From: CAYGWP01 sp964353455 | GTDB lineage: Bacteria > Planctomycetota > Phycisphaerae > FEN-1346 | Reading direction: 5' to 3' | Length of the DNA: 8,108 nt | Assembly (NCBI GenBank): GCA_964353455.1 | Contig: CAYGWP010000263.1 | Coordinates: 1 to 8,108 of the forward strand | Shown here: in pieces, positions 5,925 to 8,108 of the stretch | Layout of the letters: every line of letters begins with the position of its first letter | Position numbering within the stretch: the stretch's first letter is position 1 | The notes under the pieces: generated by a model | Seen by the model: only the letters and a program-made list of their open reading frames with translations | The model's database searches: none | Told to the model about the DNA's origin: nothing | Made by a program: the position numbers and the translations under genes

Positions 5925-8084
5925 ATGATCACCCGCTACTCGCTGACGGCCCTCGCCCTGGCCGCCCTTGCGGCCGCCGGCTGCGGAACGCCCGCTGCGG
6001 GCCGGTCCGGCGCGGCGGCGGCGCTCGCGCCGTCCGTCGTGCGCGTCCAGTTCACCCTGAAGTACGACAAGGGCGAAGAGCCGCAGGCCAGCGGATGGTG
6101 GCGCAGCGTCACCGGCCGGATGCGCATGGCGAACACGCCCGGCGAGGCCGTCCGCGACGAGCGGCCGTTTGAACTGACGGGCTTCGTCATCTCGCCGACG
6201 CAGGTCGTGACGGCCGACCCGATGATCCACCCGCGGTTCGTCAAATCGATAGCCGTCAGGGCGGGCGATGAGACGGTCAAGGCCCGCCCCGCCGCGTACG
6301 GCGCCGACCACAACATCCTCGTGCTGGAACTGGAGAAGCCGCTCCAGGGGGCGCGGGCGCTCGCGTTCGACGGCCGCCGCAGCCCGCCGTACCTGGCCGT
6401 CACGGGCGACCTGGCGAACGGCGTCTGGACGGTGGGGGCCTATCCGGTCACCCCTGCCGCGGCGGTGGCCGCAGACGGGCGCCGGTTCTTCTTTGCGCCG
6501 GCCGGCTCGCTGCTGGTCGATGAATCCGGCAAGCCTGTCGGCATGTCGATGGACGGCGAACTGCCGGACGATGAGTCGTGGATGGGGTCGCCGCTGGGTC
6601 AGCCGCTGTACACGGCCGACAAGATGGCCGCAATGCTGGCGGACCTGGAGAAACGGGTCAACCGGTCGCTCGTGCGGGCGACGCTCCACTTCCGGAGCCC
6701 CCCGAAGGATGCCAGCCAGCCGTTCCGCTCGCGCGAAGACGATGAGAGTGCCACCGAACTCCATACCACGGGCATCATCCTTGACGCCGGCAAGGTGCTG
6801 GTGCTGGCGAATCTGAAGCCGAAATCAACGGCGCGGCTGGAGGAGATCGTGGTCCATCCGGCGGAGGGGCCCGACGCGAAGGCGAAGTTCACCGCGTCGC
6901 TGGCCGATTACGGCGCCGTAGTGGCGACGCTCGAAAAGCCGGTCGGAGAGGCCGTGACGCTCGAGACGGGGCCGATCCTCGCGCGCCGGTTCCAGGCGCT
7001 CCTGGGGGCCGAGGTCCGCGTCCGCGGCGAGAACCGCACGGTCTATTGCGAGCACCGCCGCATACCCGGCTTCGACGTGGGCTGGCGCGAGCACCTTTAC
7101 CCGAGCACGCCGGGGTCGGAGGGCGCGCTGTTCCTGTTCGGCGCCGGGGGGCCGCTCGTGGCGCTGCCGATCATCCGCCGCGAGAAGGCCGGCGCCGAGG
7201 AACGGTACTCCTCGTCGCGGCCGGTGCTGACGGAGGCCTGCTACCTGGCGGAAGCGATGGCAAACCTGTCCGCAAATGTTGATATACATAACGCGCCGCT
7301 CTCCGAGGAGGACGAGCGGCGCCTGGCGTGGCTCGGCATGGAGTTCCAGGGCCTGAACCGCGAACTCGCCCGCGCCAACAAGGTGGCGGAACTGACGAAG
7401 GACGGCGAGACCGGGGCGATCGTCTCGTACGTCTATCCCGATTCGCCCGCCGCAAAGGCCGGCATCGAGCCGGGCTTCATCTTCCTCAGGGTCCACGTGG
7501 CGGACCGACCCAAACCCATCGAGGTGCAACTCAGGGACTCCGCCGACCGCGGGGCGTTCCCGTGGGAGCGCCTGGACGAGGTGCCGGAGCAGTATTACGA
7601 CCGGATACCGCAGCCGTGGCCGTCGCCGGAGAACACGCTTGTGCGGGCGCTGACGGAGCTGGGGTTCGGCATGAAGTTCAAGGCCGAGTTCTTCCGCGAC
7701 GGGCAGATGGTGATGAAGGACCTGGAGGTGACGCCGAGTCCGCCGACGTACGAATCGGCCCAGCGCTATAAGTCGGCGGCGCTCGGCATCACGGTCCGCG
7801 ACCTGACGTACGAGGTCCGCCGGTACTTCCAGAAGAAGGACGACGAGCCGGGCACGATCATCTCGAAAATCGAGCAAGGCAGCAAGGCGTCGGTCGCCGG
7901 CATCAAGCCCTTCGAGATCATCACCCACGTGAACGATAAGCCCGTGATGAACGTCAAGGACTTCGAGAAGGCCATAGCCGGGCAGGACGAGTTGCGCCTC
8001 TCGGTAAAGCGCATGACCCGCGGCCGCGAGGTAAAGATCAAGATGACCGGCGCGCCGGCGCCTGCGCCTGCGCCTGCGCCTTAG
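5925..8084 (+). CDS. HtrA-like pseudoprotease lipoprotein: two degenerate trypsin-like domains plus two PDZ domains (paralog B)
   Basis: A 719-residue tandem paralog of the preceding gene, colinear over nearly the whole length. Its N-terminus differs: MITRYSLTALALAALAAAGC reads as a lipoprotein signal with Cys20 as the lipidation site, so the protein is probably membrane-tethered. The -3 residue is Ala rather than Leu, slightly weakening that call. The first trypsin-like domain spans about 33-243. Triad equivalents are lost: the His segment reads TADPMIHP, Asp is Asn130 in DHNILVLEL, and Ser is Ala193 in APAGSLLV. A second degenerate domain spans about 278-420 (GIILDAGKVLVLANL, AVVATLEKP, PGSEGALFLF). 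PDZ1 is about 466-605, including a conserved Pro/Trp-rich insert (545-582). PDZ2 (615-707) matches paralog A at about 80 percent by eye. The protein ends in an Ala-Pro repeat. It probably binds peptides or partners without cleaving them. No established family name was recognised. Confidence 0.87.
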   Translation: MITRYSLTALALAALAAAGCGTPAAGRSGAAAALAPSVVRVQFTLKYDKGEEPQASGWWRSVTGRMRMANTPGEAVRDERPFELTGFVISPTQVVTADPMIHPRFVKSIAVRAGDETVKARPAAYGADHNILVLELEKPLQGARALAFDGRRSPPYLAVTGDLANGVWTVGAYPVTPAAAVAADGRRFFFAPAGSLLVDESGKPVGMSMDGELPDDESWMGSPLGQPLYTADKMAAMLADLEKRVNRSLVRATLHFRSPPKDASQPFRSREDDESATELHTTGIILDAGKVLVLANLKPKSTARLEEIVVHPAEGPDAKAKFTASLADYGAVVATLEKPVGEAVTLETGPILARRFQALLGAEVRVRGENRTVYCEHRRIPGFDVGWREHLYPSTPGSEGALFLFGAGGPLVALPIIRREKAGAEERYSSSRPVLTEACYLAEAMANLSANVDIHNAPLSEEDERRLAWLGMEFQGLNRELARANKVAELTKDGETGAIVSYVYPDSPAAKAGIEPGFIFLRVHVADRPKPIEVQLRDSADRGAFPWERLDEVPEQYYDRIPQPWPSPENTLVRALTELGFGMKFKAEFFRDGQMVMKDLEVTPSPPTYESAQRYKSAALGITVRDLTYEVRRYFQKKDDEPGTIISKIEQGSKASVAGIKPFEIITHVNDKPVMNVKDFEKAIAGQDELRLSVKRMTRGREVKIKMTGAPAPAPAPAP
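7791..7835 (+). repeat. Segment nearly identical to 5481-5525 (paralog copy B)
   Basis: Counterpart of the 45-base segment in paralog A, differing at one synonymous position (7817). Fourteen of fifteen codons are the same codon, which exceeds the similarity seen across most of the rest of the two genes. Confidence 0.85.
8058..8081 (+). repeat. Hexanucleotide tandem repeat (GCGCCT)x4
   Basis: Four perfect GCGCCT units, preceded by a one-mismatch unit GCGCCG at 8052-8057, encode the alternating Ala-Pro C-terminus of paralog B immediately before its TAG stop. Unit gain or loss would change the tail length by two residues without a frameshift. Confidence 0.95.
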
Positions 8085-8108
8085 CCGTGTTAGCCGCCCG
8101 GCTTGCCG

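Noticed and set aside
3477..6764. A 1095-codon open frame on the minus strand antisense to most of the paralog region
   Set aside because: It has Arg/Gly/Ala/His-rich composition with no recognisable domain or start signal, and runs straight through the intergenic palindrome. Long antisense frames are expected opposite GC-rich genes, and the plus-strand genes have signals, motifs and paralogy.
6825..7928. A 367-codon minus-strand open frame opposite paralog B
   Set aside because: Same GC-driven antisense effect; Arg/Leu/His-rich translation with no family resemblance.
8085..8108. Possible second copy of the palindromic repeat at the right edge
   Set aside because: Only an eight-base match (CCGGCTTG) to the left arm is visible before the window ends, which is too short in GC-rich DNA.

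Overview
The window is GC-rich chromosomal DNA from a diderm-type bacterium. Every intact gene has strong G/C bias at third codon positions, exported proteins carry Sec signal peptides, and one carries a lipoprotein signal. The style (high GC, multi-PDZ HtrA relatives, a GC-rich palindromic intergenic repeat) would fit a planctomycete-like lineage. That is an inference from gene style; no rRNA or other marker gene is present to confirm it.

Left third (1-2002, minus strand): two isoprenoid genes read leftward, a farnesyl diphosphate synthase (ispA) and then 1-deoxy-D-xylulose-5-phosphate synthase (dxs). They overlap by one base at TGATG, so they are probably translationally coupled. dxs runs off the left edge after 366 codons. 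Positions 2003-2167 are a divergent intergenic region with a plausible sigma70-type promoter on each strand.

Right two thirds (2168-8084, plus strand): three exported, HtrA-related genes lie head to tail. The first (2168-3547) is an HtrA/Deg serine protease with an intact His-Asp-Ser triad and two PDZ domains. The next two (3606-5789 and 5925-8084) are tandem paralogs of 727 and 719 residues. By reading alignment, each holds two successive trypsin-like domains that have lost the catalytic residues, followed by two PDZ domains resembling those of the active protease. One paralog has an ordinary Sec signal and the other a lipoprotein signal. The cluster therefore looks like one active periplasmic protease plus two dead relatives, one soluble and one membrane-tethered. 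A plausible inferred role is quality control in which the pseudoproteases bind, recruit or regulate; nothing here proves it.

An 84-bp near-perfect palindrome (5806-5889), whose two arms are each also a hairpin, separates the paralogs and resembles a REP/BIME-type or MITE-like element. No tRNA, rRNA, CRISPR array, transposase or attachment site was seen.
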